A DNA stretch of 64,000 nt from Neodiprion pinetum (GCF_021155775.2 NC_060232.1:36199089-36263088); one strand, 5' to 3'; numbered from the stretch's first letter, positions 14,002-27,708 are shown. Notes: generated by a model from the letters alone, not told the origin. A program made the numbers and translations.

Positions 14002-17000
14002 ATGGGGGATGGATGGCGAATCATGTACCTCCTACTGCACAAAAACTTGATAATACGTAAACGACACTGGATTGGAACCATCGCTGAAGTTGTAACACCA
14101 GCTTGCATTATTGCAATCATCATGGCCCTCAGGACACTCATACCTAGTGGAACTACTGTCGTTACCAATAGCACGATATACCCAGTACAGAATAGAACTT
14201 ACTTGGAAAGTAACTTTTTCCCGGATCTACTTCGCATATTTTATTTACCCCAAAATGATTTCACCACCAGTTTAATGGAGAACTCTACAGAATGTCTTGG
14301 AATAGCAAGTAGCCGTAAGTATAACTATACTTTTTGATGCTAAATATACAATTCTATAGTTTTCAAAACTTGGAGGCCTTAAATTAAAAAATTGCATTAG
14401 TATGAGATTGATCAGAAAGTTTCTATAAGTGATTCAAGAAAACTATTGCCCAAATTTACTTTTTGTATTTTTTCAGAACTCTATGGCTTTGATACGGAAT
14501 CTACTATGTTGGAGGGTTATGAAGCGCAACAAGCACAGGATTTGACAATTTCAGTCCTGGTGGTTGTCTTTGAAGGGACTGTCGGGGATTCTGTACAGAA
14601 TTTAGTGTACACCATGAAGACTTCGCGTTCACTTAAGAGCTCATTAGTTGATTCTGATTACGGAATGCCTAGTACTGTAGCTGATACTCTAATAGATGAA
14701 ATCCCATTTGTAGCATTACAAATGTGCGTAGATGATTCGTTTATTAGTCGAGTCGCTCCTGCCTATGCCGAGCAGATGCCAACGGTATGTTGATCGATCA
14801 TATTAAGGAGTTACTTTGAGCCAAATAACTTGGGAAACCTTGAATGTTGACCTAGCTTCTCATCCTACTCATATTTTTATTTTTCATGTCAAATGTCATT
14901 TCATCTATTTCGATTGAGGTGACTAAACCATTAAAATCATCATTAACAAAAGTGAGTATGTTTGTTATAGATGCAACAGTATTTATCTGCAAAGCGATGT
15001 ATTGATTGCAAAATTCATACATTAAAATGAGGTAGTTGCTACTATCGTTTTGTTAGTTTCACCTGCGCATAATTCTCAATCAATATTATTTTCAATTTAT
15101 AAATTTATGCTTGTAGATGAAAACTCTTGCTAAGAAATTAAACTTAAAATGGATTCATAATATAATATGTGTATAAAATCTACATATTTTTATCTGGACA
15201 AGCAACAAAGACAGTGAAATTGTAACATGTTTTTGATATTCATTACGGCATCAAATGTTCTGATCATGTTTTCGCTAACTACATTGAAAATTGCATATTT
15301 GAAAAGGAAATTTTTTACAGAGAAGTCTACAAAAAATGCCATATCCCCCATATGAATCTGCAGATTTGAGTGAACTTTTTTTTCGTGATACTATTGGCAC
15401 CTGGGCAGCGATTATGTTCATTGTAACATTATACTTGGTACCATCTTACATCACTACGGAAAAAGACACAGGAGTGAACGTGAGTAGGGCCATCGACTTT
15501 AGCATAAGAGGATAGTTATAAATATTGACACGTAGGTTGAAGAGTTCCACAGATTTTACAAGCACTACTAGTTCTGTGAAGTATATATTTATTAAAAACT
15601 TAGACACTTCATTTGGGTATAACTACTAGCAAAGGTGATGAAAATAATTATGCTTACGTGTCTGTGAGTAATAAAAGTGAACTGCATGTGTTGATTAGGA
15701 GTAGTTGATTGATTTCTCAAGTCGTACAAAGTAAATGCTCATCGTTTACTCAACAGTAATGTACAAATGGTACTTCTGTTTTCTGGACTACATTCAGATG
15801 ATTAGTCAGAGTGATTTAAAAGTTGCAGTGTATCCAATCAGTTTCTTGATAGTGAGAAAATAGGGATACTCGTGTAAAAGAATATGGTATTCCTGACATC
15901 ACTATACATTTTTCACTTTTTTAGGCCCTGCTGAAGATGAACGGTGTGAAAACATATCAAAATTTTTTGAGCTGGTTAATCATTGGCTTCGTATTGGGCA
16001 CTGTAGCCGTTCTTCTAATTACGATAGTTGTCAAAGTGTATTTCACGTCCAGTCAGCTACCGTTTTACTACTATAGCAATGGCTTCATATTTTGGATGGC
16101 AATTTTGATAAACTTTATTCACACATATGCTTTCTGTTTGCACGTAGCTTCTTACTTCACCAAAGGTGAGTGTGTCCAGATTTGATTTATGACTGTGTAT
16201 TATTTATTTCAAATGCATTATTCAATACAAAAGCTTTAGTCACCCTAAGAAATTCTGCAAACATGCCTTTGTCATACATTTGTCTCTTGAGAGAATGTGA
16301 GTAAAATTTCACTTATCAGGAAAAGTATTGAGTAAAAATTTTGAATATTCCATCACTTGATTTGTATCAGCCTAGGAACACCTTTGCTCATTATTTTCAA
16401 CTTCCAAGTTAAATCACTTATGTTCTCAACTCCCGCATATAGGATTTAAAAATGAAAATAAAGTAGCTGTTGTAATTTCACATTCTAGCTCGAATTGCTC
16501 AAGCAACAATGATGCTGATAGTGTTTGTCGTACTGCAAGTTGTCAACCAACTTGAAACCAATGAGCTGTATAGCGTTCTTCCGTATCTTGGATTTTTATT
16601 CCCAACTGCAGCTGCGATGAGAATATTCGACGAATTCAATAGCTACGACAATTTATGTGAGCTGTGAGCCGTTATTTACAAATTTATTATTTATCTAACC
16701 TAACGTAGTGCCATTTCATTTTAAGTGAAATAATGGATGGATTCTTATTTCATTTCACACCCATGTTTTTACTGTTACAGTAATTGGAGTACAGTGGAAT
16801 AATTTATTTTTAACGGAACATGAAGTACTTGGATTTGACGGAACTCTCGGCTTTATAATGATCTTTAGTATTGTTGCTACTATTTTCCACTTCCTTATTG
16901 CCCTGTATCTCGATGCTGTTTTACCTGGCAAATATGGTGTAGGGAAATCACCGTTCTTTTTTCTCAAGGTCTAGTATTTTATCAATACGCCAAACTATAG

Positions 17001-20000
17001 AATCCCGATACCAATTTTATCTACTTGTAATGACATAAAAATGTCTCATACCTTGATATAAGAATAGTGCTTAAACCTCTGATTCTTAACTACATTGATT
17101 CTAGTCGTTTTCTATGGAATCTTATAATATAGTTTATTATGGTTCAATAGGCTTTCAAGAAAAATAAGGTGAACAATGGCCAGAGTAATGACGTAGTGTT
17201 GAATGGTGCTTCTAACGGGCAGCCTAAAGTATTGGAACATGTGGCTGAAGGTGCTTTAACACCTGGAATACAGATACGAAATTTGGAAAAAACTTACACC
17301 ATTGGATATTTAAAATCGCAGGTCTGTTTCGTAAAATTTGTGTATTTAAATACTGCATAACACGAAAGTAGCACGAAAACACTACAGTCTTTCATGCAAT
17401 GTCCTAACTTTGACGTGTTTGTATTTATAACAATAATTGTTCAAGCCTATGTGTGTAAATAATGAGATATCATGAATGAAAATGTCCATGGTCCTTAGAC
17501 GGTGCAAGCGGTTCGTGGAATCAGTCTTGATTTTTACAAAGGACAAATAACTGCTTTATTGGGACACAATGGGGCTGGAAAAACTACAACAATGTCAATC
17601 CTCACTGGTTAGTTCTGAAACCAACGTTCTCTGGAAATTTGCATGACTTTAAACGTATTCTTATGTGAGATATACCTTCAAATTTTTTTTGTTAAGGTTT
17701 AACTTCACCTACATCAGGAACGGTATTGGTCAATGGTAAAAATATAAACAGTGATATGCAAGCAATTAGGGATGACTTAGGCATGTGTCCACAAGAGAAC
17801 ATGCTATTCTCAGATCTTACCGTAATGGAACAACTGCAGTTATTTGGATTGGTAAATTATTTTATAATTGCCCCTTACATGGTCTGTATAATTTTATAGT
17901 ATTGTTGTAATTGAAACCAGTTTTAGTGAAATTGAAAAATTTAAGGAATGCGACAAATTTCATGAAGAATAGTTTGCTGTGTGCTGATAACAAATTACTT
18001 ACTCCTTGTACAGTTAAAACAGAAGACGAAAACAAGAGATGAGGTCATACATGATGTAGAAGAATTACTAGTCAAGCTGAAAATAAGTGAAAAGCGAAAC
18101 GCCCTCCCGAAGCATCTCTCTGGGGGTCAAAAAAGAAGAGTGTGTTTAGGGATGGCGCTTGTTGGCAACGCATCGGTGAGTAACAAACTACAATTTTCGA
18201 ACATATATCATAACACTATACACATATAGAATTGCAAATATCCTAATCTCGAATCAACTTGAAACTTTGGACATTGAGTAAAATACAAATCAAGATTTTC
18301 AGCAGACCTAACTTGATCATCTGTAATTTCCAGACCTTGATCTTAGATGAACCAACCTCAGGTATGGATCCAGAAACAAGTAGAGTGACATGGGAGATCA
18401 TATTGGTGAGTCTAGAATGATCGGTATTACTGAAATCAATTCACTTTCATGATTGTTGTAGTTTCAATAAATTACCGTATCTTGGAAAATAGTATACGCT
18501 TACAGTAAATCATTGAAACTGATGTGAATGCTTTTATGGTACGGTGAATTAAAAATTTGTTATTGTTAATTTAATTAGAAATTCCGAAAGCAGAAGACAA
18601 TAATAATTACAACCCACAGTATGGAGGAAGCGGATGTTCTTGGAGATCGAATTGCGATTATGCACAATGGGAATATGAAATGTTACGGCACTTCAATGTT
18701 TCTTAAAAAATTCTATGGTGATTGTGTACTTTTTCTTTTTTCAATCAATATTGTCCAGCCTCTGATATTAACGTTTTGAATATGCAATTGAAATAATACA
18801 GGTAAGAACTATCAGGAAGTTACTCTTTCGATAGAGTCATGGTACGATCGAGGCAAAATTCAAGCCATAGTTGGGACTGATGCAAAGATAGATACAAGTA
18901 CTTACGGCAGAATAGTCATAAGCATTCCAATGACTGATTCCTTGCCAGAGACCTTGGACAAAATAGAACTGATGAAAGCAGAGCTTGGTATTTCTGGTGT
19001 TAGCGTATCCATGATTACTCTAGAACAGGTGTTTTTGAAGTATGTAAGACGATTAAATATTTATCGTCCTGACAAATGCAAATACAGTTTCAGTTTCAGC
19101 GTCAACTGTTATTTATTCAATGTTGATAAGATAAAATCTTGTGTTAAAGAGCTGCTGAAGAAGAAGATGAAAAAGAAAAAAAGGAAGATGAAAAAAATGA
19201 AGAAATTAGTGTACCTGCGGGTAATGCAGAAGAAAAAGAACTGGGTTGTCAACAAAATGTTAAATTGACAGGATTGCAACTTAAGAAACAAATTTTTTGG
19301 GCGTTGTTAGCAAAGAAAGCTTTTTATGCTAAAAATAATCGAGGGATATTAATTGGAATGGTGTGTATTGAAAGAATTGTATGTAGGGTGAACCATACTT
19401 GCAATTGCAGTAGTTATTTTTTTATCACTACAAAAAATTATTTTACAGGTTTTTGGAACTTTGATTGCAGTAATATTAATGCCGATTTTTGCTATGAAAG
19501 TGACCAGCAGCACAAATTACCGACCGCTCAGTCTTAGTATCTATCCGAATTCGGAGGCTCTGATATATAACGAAGATGAAAACCTGGCAAACACATATGC
19601 AGCGGTTATTGAAGGCCAGGGGGGTACAGCAACTTTGTTAGGATCTGAAGTTAATATACTCGATGGTTCGTTGATATACTATTCTTCAGATATAATATTG
19701 AGATTCTCATTTCATCATAAGTATGGGCATAAATTGACTTGTGCTGAGTTTGTCTACCTTTCTCAGTTATCACTTAATGAACTGTTGATGTTACCTTTCA
19801 GCACTACTGGAGAAAGCTACAGCAGGCATTGTATATTACAGGAACAATATAGTCGTCTCTGCAGAATTTGATTCAACTGGCGAGACTATTACAGCAAATG
19901 GTCTTTATTCTGGTAGTGCGACATTGAGTGCACCAATAAGTGTCAATGTAATCTCGAATTCACTTTTAAAGACGTTCGCGAGTGATGCATACTCGATCAC

Positions 20001-22888
20001 AGCAAATATTGAAAACTTGCCAAAATCATTGGTCGACTATCTCTATGATGAGTTTACAATAAAGTCGGATAATCTGTTGCAAATGATGTTGTTTATAAGC
20101 GTTTTTTTCATCGCTGTTGGGTTGTTTGTCATTAATCCACTGATGGAAGTTACTACTTCTGTTAAACAACTTCAACGAATGACAGGAGTCTCATCCATGT
20201 TGTACTGGGGAACTATGTTCATTTTTGATTATGGCATTTATATCATAGCGACGATTGTCACAGTACTAGGATTTGTGATAATGGATATCATTTTTCAATC
20301 AAAAACATATTACAGTGTGGAAATTGGTATGTTTCATTATTTAGATTCAACACTTTTCTCTTAAAGGACGGTTGTCTTGTTGTGAGATGATTAAATGTGA
20401 TTGATGTTCCAGGAATTCTCTCATTGCTATTACTTCTTTTTGGTATCAATCTCCTACTGCTGGCCTACGTATTTAGTTTCACACAAAAACCGCTCTATGT
20501 AGTACTTTTAATCCTCTGTCTCGCGAATATTATAATTGGTGAGTTAAATTTTTGGTACAGTGATTTATGTTTGCCAACCTGTTCGCAGTAGATAATTGTT
20601 ACATTTTATTGCTTCTGATTTTCACAGCGGAAATTCAGGTGTTTATAAACTTGGCATTGGAATACATGGAGTCATATGGTGTAGGTTTTTTACTTCAACG
20701 AAGACTATTTTCGTTGTTGCCCCATGTCAGCTTCACTTTTGGATTCTCGAAATTCTTGGACGTAGCGGCTAACAATGCCAGATGCCGCGGGTTGCCAAAC
20801 AGTTTTGGTCAAATAGCTTGTCTCCTTCAGGACCCCTGCTGCAGTAAGTGTTTATTATTTAGTTGAGTGATCATAAAGCTAGAAGGATATTTGCTGACTC
20901 ACAAATTCAGATGTTATCATGCAGCGTCCGTACATACAATTTGTACAACTTTTATTATTTTTCAGATTTAGATTGCGCAGACGGCAAGTGTAATGCCAGA
21001 GTTCCATATTTTGGTGACTTTACTGCAGATGCTGGATTAGAAGAGTTCGTATTGTATCTGGCATTGACACCAATTGGTTTTCTGATGATTTTATTTTTAC
21101 TCGAACATCGAGCATTTGGAAAGTTGATATCTAAGATGAAATCTTCTGAAACAGTAGGTTTAAGTGATACCGAAACTATCGATAGTGATGTTGTAAATGA
21201 AAAGCGAATTGTACAGCAAGCGATTAATCAGCGTAAGTGGAATCATTTCATTCGTTCAACAAAATTACACAAGTCAAGAAACAGTATCAGCTAACTTAAT
21301 GGTATTGTAGAAAACATAGTTTTTATATTTAATAATAACTGTAACAGGTGAACAAGATTCAAATTTTGAAGATGAAAATGTTTTCTTAGCTTACGAGTTA
21401 AGTAAACGTTATGGAAAACTTCAAGCAGTGAAAGAAGTCAATTTTAGAGTCATGAAAAATGAATGCTTCGGTTTGTTGGGTGTTAATGGAGCTGGAAAAA
21501 GTACTACATTTCGAATGTTAGTTGGCGAGGATGTACCCACAAGTGGTATTCTTATTCGTGGTCGTAACAATATCAAAATCAATCGTCAGCAGGTAAAGAT
21601 TGGAATTACCATTCTCCTTTCATCCAAAATAAGTAAAATTCTTACAGGGCATGAATCATGATAAAAAAAATTATTGAAATCCCTAATTTTAGTACTTAGC
21701 AGGAATTGGATACTGCCCTCAAATCAACGCTTTGATCCCATCTTTTAATGCCTATGAACATCTATTACTTTTCGCCCGCTTAAGAGGCGTGCCAAAGGCT
21801 GAGGTTGATTCAGAAGTTCAACTATGGATTGACAAGTTGCGTGAGTAGAACTGGTATTTTCATGTATACGTTTTCGCGGATATTTAGCAAAATATTTGGA
21901 AAATTCTTAGGCTTTCATCATTTGAAAATTTTTGGAAAAATGAATGCGAAAAACGTGTATCAACTTGTATTCTAGTGTTATACTTGATGAAAAGAAAAAA
22001 AAAAAACACTTCATATTGATGAAACATTACTTCATCCTGGTTGTAATGTCATTAACATAATACATTGTATTGGTATCCATTATAAAAATAGAATGCTTAT
22101 AGGATTGAACAAACATGCTAAAAATATGAGCAAAACCTATAGCGGAGGCAATAAGAGACGGTTGAATATTGCAATGGCATTAATTGCGAATCCGGAAATG
22201 GTGTTGCTGGATGAACCAACAGCAGGTGTGGATCCAGGAGCGAGAAGGTCATTGTGGGGCGTTCTTCAGAGTTGTCAAAATTCTGGACAAGCTATTATAT
22301 TAACTTCGCACAGGTATTTTAACTGATATTTTACTCTTGATTCAATTCTAGTTTTTATAAATAATTGAAAATTTTTTTCAGTATGGAGGAATGTGAAGCT
22401 TTATGCAACCGATTACTAATCATGGTTCGAGGCCAATTAGTTTGCGTTGGAGCTAGTCAGCAGTTGAAACAGCGTTACGGAGCTGGCTACGATATAAGCA
22501 TAAAATTAAACCCGGAAAGATCGGAAGAGGAGCACAAAAAGATTAAAGAAAAAATCCAATCTTCTCTTACCTGTGAATTACGTGATGAACATCCGGTAAG
22601 TATCACATTTCGCCGTCTTATCACCAGAGTGTTCATAATAGTAAGGCGATTACTGAAACGATCTGTAATATTTTACAGGGATATCTATTCTATCACATAC
22701 TTGATAATCGGACAACCTGGGTGAAAATGTTTGGAATAATGAATACATTGAAGTCACAGCACAGCTGTATCGAGGATTTCACTGTATCCTCGTCGACATT
22801 AGAACAATTATTTATACAGTTTGCTAGATCTGCTTCAGGATCTACGACTGTACCTAATGGAGTAACTAACGTTTTAACTAACGTATAA
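14002..22888 (+). CDS. ABCA-family (ABCA3-like) lipid transporter, copy 2
   Basis: Tandem paralogue of the gene at 877-10788, with the same expected lipid-export role. The 24 coding exons are 14002-14314, 14477-14784, 15321-15479, 15925-16165, 16489-16656, 16781-16968, 17151-17321, 17499-17607, 17697-17851, 18014-18175, 18334-18405, 18579-18717, 18802-19039, 19150-19360, 19449-19665, 19802-20326, 20413-20538, 20628-20843, 20966-21232, 21348-21592, 21693-21840, 22103-22313, 22382-22595 and 22679-22888. They give 1670 residues in one frame. NBD1 has GHNGAGKTT (538-546), CPQEN, LSGGQ (639-643), ILDEP and His695. NBD2 has GVNGAGKST (1373-1381), YSGGN (1472-1476) and LLDEPTAGVDP. Exon 14 encodes a Lys/Glu-rich linker between NBD1 and TMD2, ten codons longer than in copy 1. 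The exon 15 donor (GTTCGT) is weak but is fixed by the identical exon length in copy 1. The ATG at 14002 is preferred over 13945, because 13945 lies upstream of the acceptor ending at 13977. ATTAAA at 23071 may be the polyadenylation signal. Confidence 0.93.
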
Positions 22889-23642
22889 TACAGTATCGTG
22901 AATAAGTACAAACTCAGTATTATACTAAACTTTGATCTCTACATTTTTTACTCAAAGTGGAGATGCATCTTAACTTGTTAACGTGACATATTCAATGTAT
23001 AAAATACTACAGCTGTTAGAAAACTTGATAAAGACTAGTAACAAACTGTTGAGGCTAATTTGTATATTTAATTAAATAATAAGTAATCAACTACGGTAGG
23101 TTATAATGTCAGAATTATATTTAAATCGAATGAAGTGTACAATAAGCGTTAAAATGATTGATTAAAAATGAAACAAAAATCCCAAAACTTTGGCCATTTC
23201 TGTTCCGTTATTTACGGCCATGTGATTAATTCATCGTAAAGATAAGCTGTAAGAAAAATACTGGATAACGTGATTGCACCTAAAAGTGTATAGCTCAGTT
23301 ATGCGCAGTGGAATTTTTCAATTGCTCGAAATAGAGAATACATTGATTTTTTATACTAATATCTAATGGGACTAATTGTAAGCAACCTGAAGTCTGCTTA
23401 TATATGTATATAGGTAAATCTTAAAGTAAGTCTCAGTAACTCGTGTTTTATACGACTGCAAGTATAGCTTATCAGTAAGTATTATAATTGAATTATTTTC
23501 GGTGATGGTGTTTCATTACAATCCGGTGAGCGTGTGCAATTTCAAGGTATAACAATTTGGCATGAACTATTATGTTTGCATTTCACGATTGCTCCGGATG
23601 GTGCAGTTATAATAAATAGTATAAGCTTGACAGTATCCAAAA
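22889..23642. other. Spacer between ABCA copy 2 and protease 1
   Basis: AT-rich and without a coding frame. The first part is probably the ABCA copy 2 3' UTR. A TATA-rich stretch at about 23399-23412, followed by an initiator-like TCAGT at 23432, could be the protease 1 promoter, with a small leader exon ending near 23474 (donor GTAAGT). That reading is speculative. Confidence 0.3.
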
Positions 23643-25631
23643 ATGATGGCACTGAAACGTATGGTTCTATCAGTTATCATTTCGTTACTTGACGTAACGT
23701 CGAGCTTCCTCGAAGCCGATGATTTACAGGAGTGTATCAGTTCGCAAAGAGTTATAGGCGGGTATTGCATGCCGATTACTGATCGACCGTTTCAGGTAAG
23801 TTCACACTAACTGATATGGACTCTACTACGAGGTGTATTGTTTTTAGAGCTACTTTTAAGAAATTTGGTCAAACTGGAGTTTACGGACTTAACGTTTTCT
23901 TGCTTTTATTATTCCACACGTCACGAAATCAGATCCGCGGATTTGATGTGGAAGTGTTTTAGGATTTTTCAAATTCCAACAATTTCGATGACGAAGATCT
24001 ATCTGCTGTTAAAATCTTAAGGGACATGTAAAATTGAATATACCGGTCAAGACCGAAGACGCGATTATTCATTTTGACCAACACTGCAACCATTGTTATT
24101 AATCAACTTTGACGATGTTGTAGCTGTTACGATTTTTATCTAATTTAAGTACGATAATGGCGAGTTTTTGGAATTTTAAATTTGAATTATCATGAATAAT
24201 TATTAATGGAACATACATAATCTAACGTGGTATACACAGATTCAGTAGACATTTTGAAATGTTAAAAATTGGAAATGATTATTGGAAGATACGGATTTGT
24301 GATTTCTTGTATACGACGTATTAATTTTGCTTCATTTTTATTTTTATTAACTATTCCGTTTGTCTAGGCATTGTTGCTTGTTGATAACCATGAAAAATGT
24401 GGCGCAGTGATAATATCTGAACGTTGGATTATAACGGCTGCCCATTGCGTTTATGGTTTATCTGCAAAACAAATTACTGTTGCGGTTGGATCTTCGAAAA
24501 TTGGAGGAATCGATCAGCTTACTTATGCAATCGATACGGTTGTTCTACATGAAAAGTAAGCCTCGCTACTGTATCGTAAAATGTTTAATTTAATCTGGAT
24601 ACTGCAACGAAAATTTTTAATAATTTAATATACGAGATTCAAAAAAATGCCACAAATTTCGCATTGCATTTAGTCAGCTTGTAGAAAAGTATAATAAAAT
24701 ATTAGTGAAAAAGTGGTAATGTTTAATCCTTCTAAACAAGTTTAAATAAATCTATATCTGTAATATTATAAAAATCGTTTTTACAGCTTTATTTCTAACG
24801 AGGTGACGATGGAAAATGATATCGCTCTATTGAGGACGATAAATGCTATAGAATACAGTTCCAGGGTGCAACCGGTGCCTTTAAATCGTGTTTCACCGCA
24901 GCCAAGCGATGAGACTGTGGTTTCGGGATTCGGTGTGACGAATATTGACAAGAGCGTAACGTCAAATTACCTGATGGCCGTTGGTGGTAAAGTGATTGAG
25001 AGGAATGCGTGCAGATCCTTACTGAAGAACGCCGAGCCCCAATTGGTATTATCAAACGGGAGTTTTTGCGCAGGAGTTTTGAACGGGGGAAAGGATTCAT
25101 GCCAGGGAGATAGCGGTGGTCCGCTTACGATTAGTGAGTACTATTGTATATAGAATATTGGTCCTTCCTGATTCAGAATCATAATGTGAATGTCAAATCG
25201 AGGCGTGTAAAAGAAGCTCGATCGTCTACCCATCGACTTCCCATCGCTTATCGCGCCTTGGGAATTAAGATTGAAGACTTTTTCGTATAACAGTTTTTAC
25301 TATTACCTCGTGTTTTGCCACCTCGCGTTAGTCAAGAGTAATATCGCAGTAACAAATTTGATTAATTCTTATTGGCTTTTTGACTCGTAATTAGTAGTAA
25401 CTTAAAATTTTTGACTCCTTGGTAGTAGGCGTTTGAAAACTTTCTTCCGTGAGGTCTGATTACAAAAAAAAAAAATCAATATGGATATTTCCTCCAGGCA
25501 ATGTTTTGGCGGGTGTAGTGTCCTGGGGTTTTGGCTGTGGGCAAGTAATGATGCCCGGTATTTACACGGACGTGTCATATTACTTTGATTGGATTTTGGA
25601 AAATATGAACTCTGCCCCGGTGGACGAGTGA
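23643..25631 (+). CDS. Secreted trypsin-like serine protease 1 (S1 family)
   Basis: Chymotrypsin-fold (S1A) endopeptidase, predicted to be secreted as a zymogen and to cut after Lys/Arg. Coding exons are 23643-23795, 24368-24555, 24787-25133 and 25498-25631, phases 0, 2, 1, giving 273 residues, a normal trypsin length. A hydrophobic signal peptide covers about residues 7-23. The activation site is SSQR/VIGG, after Arg36. The catalytic triad is His77 (TAAHC), Asp125 (ENDIALL) and Ser223 (CQGDSGGP). Asp217 matches chymotrypsin position 189 and predicts trypsin specificity; the Gly residues at 216 and 226 keep the S1 pocket open. Six cysteines form the usual three bridges, and two more (Cys31, Cys42) flank the cleavage site. 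ATG codons at 23643 and 23646 are adjacent and in frame. AATAAA is at 25677-25682. There is no clip domain, so a simple digestive or haemolymph protease is likely. It is followed 0.7 kb later by its paralogue. Confidence 0.9.
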
Positions 25632-26267
25632 AAAGGTGGGCTGAGGACCAAGACAGTAACCGAGTATAATGTAATTAATAAAATACATGTGAAGTCTCGT
25701 TAATAGTCTTGTCAAGCGGGTATCGAAGCTCCTAATTGCAAAACTTCTAGGGGTCAAAAAGTCTGAATGGTAATGACAGGCGATTCTTGGTGCGCTAATT
25801 ATTGTTCGTTAGTAAACAAATAGAATAAAAGTTGGTGAAGCCTTTTATTGGATGATGTGAGTGACCAAAATGATGCTTTTTTTATAGTTCATTGGTTTAC
25901 TGTTTTATCCTTAAGTTATGTGTAATTATAACGATATCATCCAATCGAACGATAGTGTCTGGTACGGTTTAAGCTGTATCAAGCAATGGATGCTTCGGAA
26001 TTCGGCGAAATTTATTAAAAGTGTTAACTACGTAGCGTTTATGGTTCTGAGAAAGTGTAAAACGTATTATAAGATATAGGCGATAATCGGGAGTTAATAA
26101 ATTATACTACCAGGTACAGGCGACGGTTGATATGTACGCAATGTACGTATGGTTAATAAGTATTTGGTACGGCTGCTGACGATCCGATTCGTCAATGCAT
26201 AGCGTACAAAACGCGCGGTACGATAACGCGCTCCGTGCTATAAGTCAATTGCCATGTACGTTCGTGC
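25632..26267. other. Spacer between the two protease genes
   Basis: This holds the short 3' UTR of protease 1 (AATAAA at 25677) and the upstream flank of protease 2. I see no other coding frame or repeat. Confidence 0.45.
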
Positions 26268-26274
26268 TATAAAG
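26268..26274 (+). promoter_or_regulatory. TATA box of protease 2
   Basis: TATAAAG lies 51 bp before the start codon at 26319. A TATA box about 30 bp upstream of the start site would place transcription near 26298 and give a leader of roughly 20 nt. No other initiation codon lies between. Short leaders with TATA boxes are common in highly expressed insect secreted-protein genes. Confidence 0.45.
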
Positions 26275-26318
26275 TACCATTTCAATTTCCTTAGCAGTTC
26301 TTTTTAGCACGTTTTAAA

Positions 26319-27708
26319 ATGCTACTGTTACTACATCTCGTTCTGAACAGTGTTGGAACGTTAGCTTCTGGTTTTCAGGGATTGGAGGTGAGGATCGTTG
26401 GTGGACAAGTTGCATCGATTACTAATCGTCCCTTTCAAGTAAGTTACAGAAACATTAATAAAGTCAGTTACGTATCGATGACGAAGTCGCGATGATCCTC
26501 ACAAAGACTGAGAATTACCTTATATCATTCCATGAGGTGTAAGCTTTTATCAAAACTGTCCTTCGTTTAGTACCTCTTATCCATCCTTTTTGATGCTTCT
26601 TGGTTCTTTGCATTGTCATACAAACGTTACGTGACTTCGGGGTGAAGTGATTCGGCACAGTCTTGCTACAATAGAGAGCGCGAAGCCATCAGGGCTGAAA
26701 ATTCCGGTCATACCATCCAGATACTTGAGCATTAAAATCGGTTCTTTAGATATTGATTTACCGCAAAACTCCTAAATTCACGATTCCTGGCTGCGGAGGT
26801 TCCATCATTACTCGTCGTTGGGTGGTGACAGCAGCTCACTGCATCGCTCGAGTAGCTGTTAACGAGACGCTCATCCGAGCAGGGTCAGACGACATCGATA
26901 ATGACGAGGGTGCGGTGTGGTATAGCGTTTCAAGGACCGTTATCCACAACGAGTGAGTGAATTTTTCCATTTTTTATGTTTACCTTCAAACTAAAAACAT
27001 TTTATGGGATAAATGAATTTACGGCTATTCCTATGATACGAACACCGACCTCTACTTGGTATACAGATTCAATGGTATTGAGTGGGCAATGACCCACGAT
27101 ATCGCGATGCTGATGACAGCTTCAAACATCGTATTCGGTCCAACAGTAGCACCTATTCCAGTGCGGACAAAAAGCCCCAGACCATCGACTCTGGCCCTCG
27201 TTTCAGGTTTCGGTGTCGTTGCGGAGGGCGATGAGACTATGTCTAAGAAAATGAGACAGGTCTGGGTGACTGTGCTCGATCATGATCAGTGCATAAAGCT
27301 TCTTGACAATGTTACGAAAGCGCTGCAAGTTAGCGACACGCATTTTTGCGCCGCGTACTTACAAGGGGGCCGAGACGCCTGTCAGGGAGACAGTGGTGGT
27401 CCTATAACGATAGGTGAGTAGCTCGAAAATTTTCGGTGAAAACTAATAAACGGAAATGGTGATGACAACAACAGCAGTAAGGATGACATATGAAAAAAAA
27501 AAAAAAAACATAGGCCTTTGACTCGGCGCTCGGAGACTGAATGACATTTGAATTTTTTACAATTATAGGTAATTCTTTGGCCGGTATCGTATCCTGGGGG
27601 GTTGGATGCGCCAAAAAAATGGTACCAGCATTTTACACTGACGTGTCCCAGTTTGTTCCTTGGATGAGGAATGTTACCAAGAAATATTATAAACCGGTTA
27701 CCCAATGA
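26319..27708 (+). CDS. Secreted trypsin-like serine protease 2 (S1 family)
   Basis: Tandem paralogue of the protease at 23643-25631. Coding exons are 26319-26438, 26750-26952, 27067-27413 and 27569-27708, with the same phases (0, 2, 1) and a third exon of identical length (347 bp). The product has 269 residues. A signal peptide (about residues 1-17) and a short propeptide lead to the activation site GLEVR/IVGG, after Arg25. The triad is His70 (TAAHC), Asp119 (THDIAML) and Ser217 (CQGDSGGP). Asp211 equals position 189, so the basic S1 preference is kept. However, position 190 is Ala (Ala212) and position 226 is Ala (Ala244, in VPAFY) instead of Gly, which should narrow the pocket. Six cysteines make the three standard bridges. 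It should act outside the cell; its substrate is unknown. It differs from protease 1 in lacking the extra cysteine pair. Confidence 0.9.
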
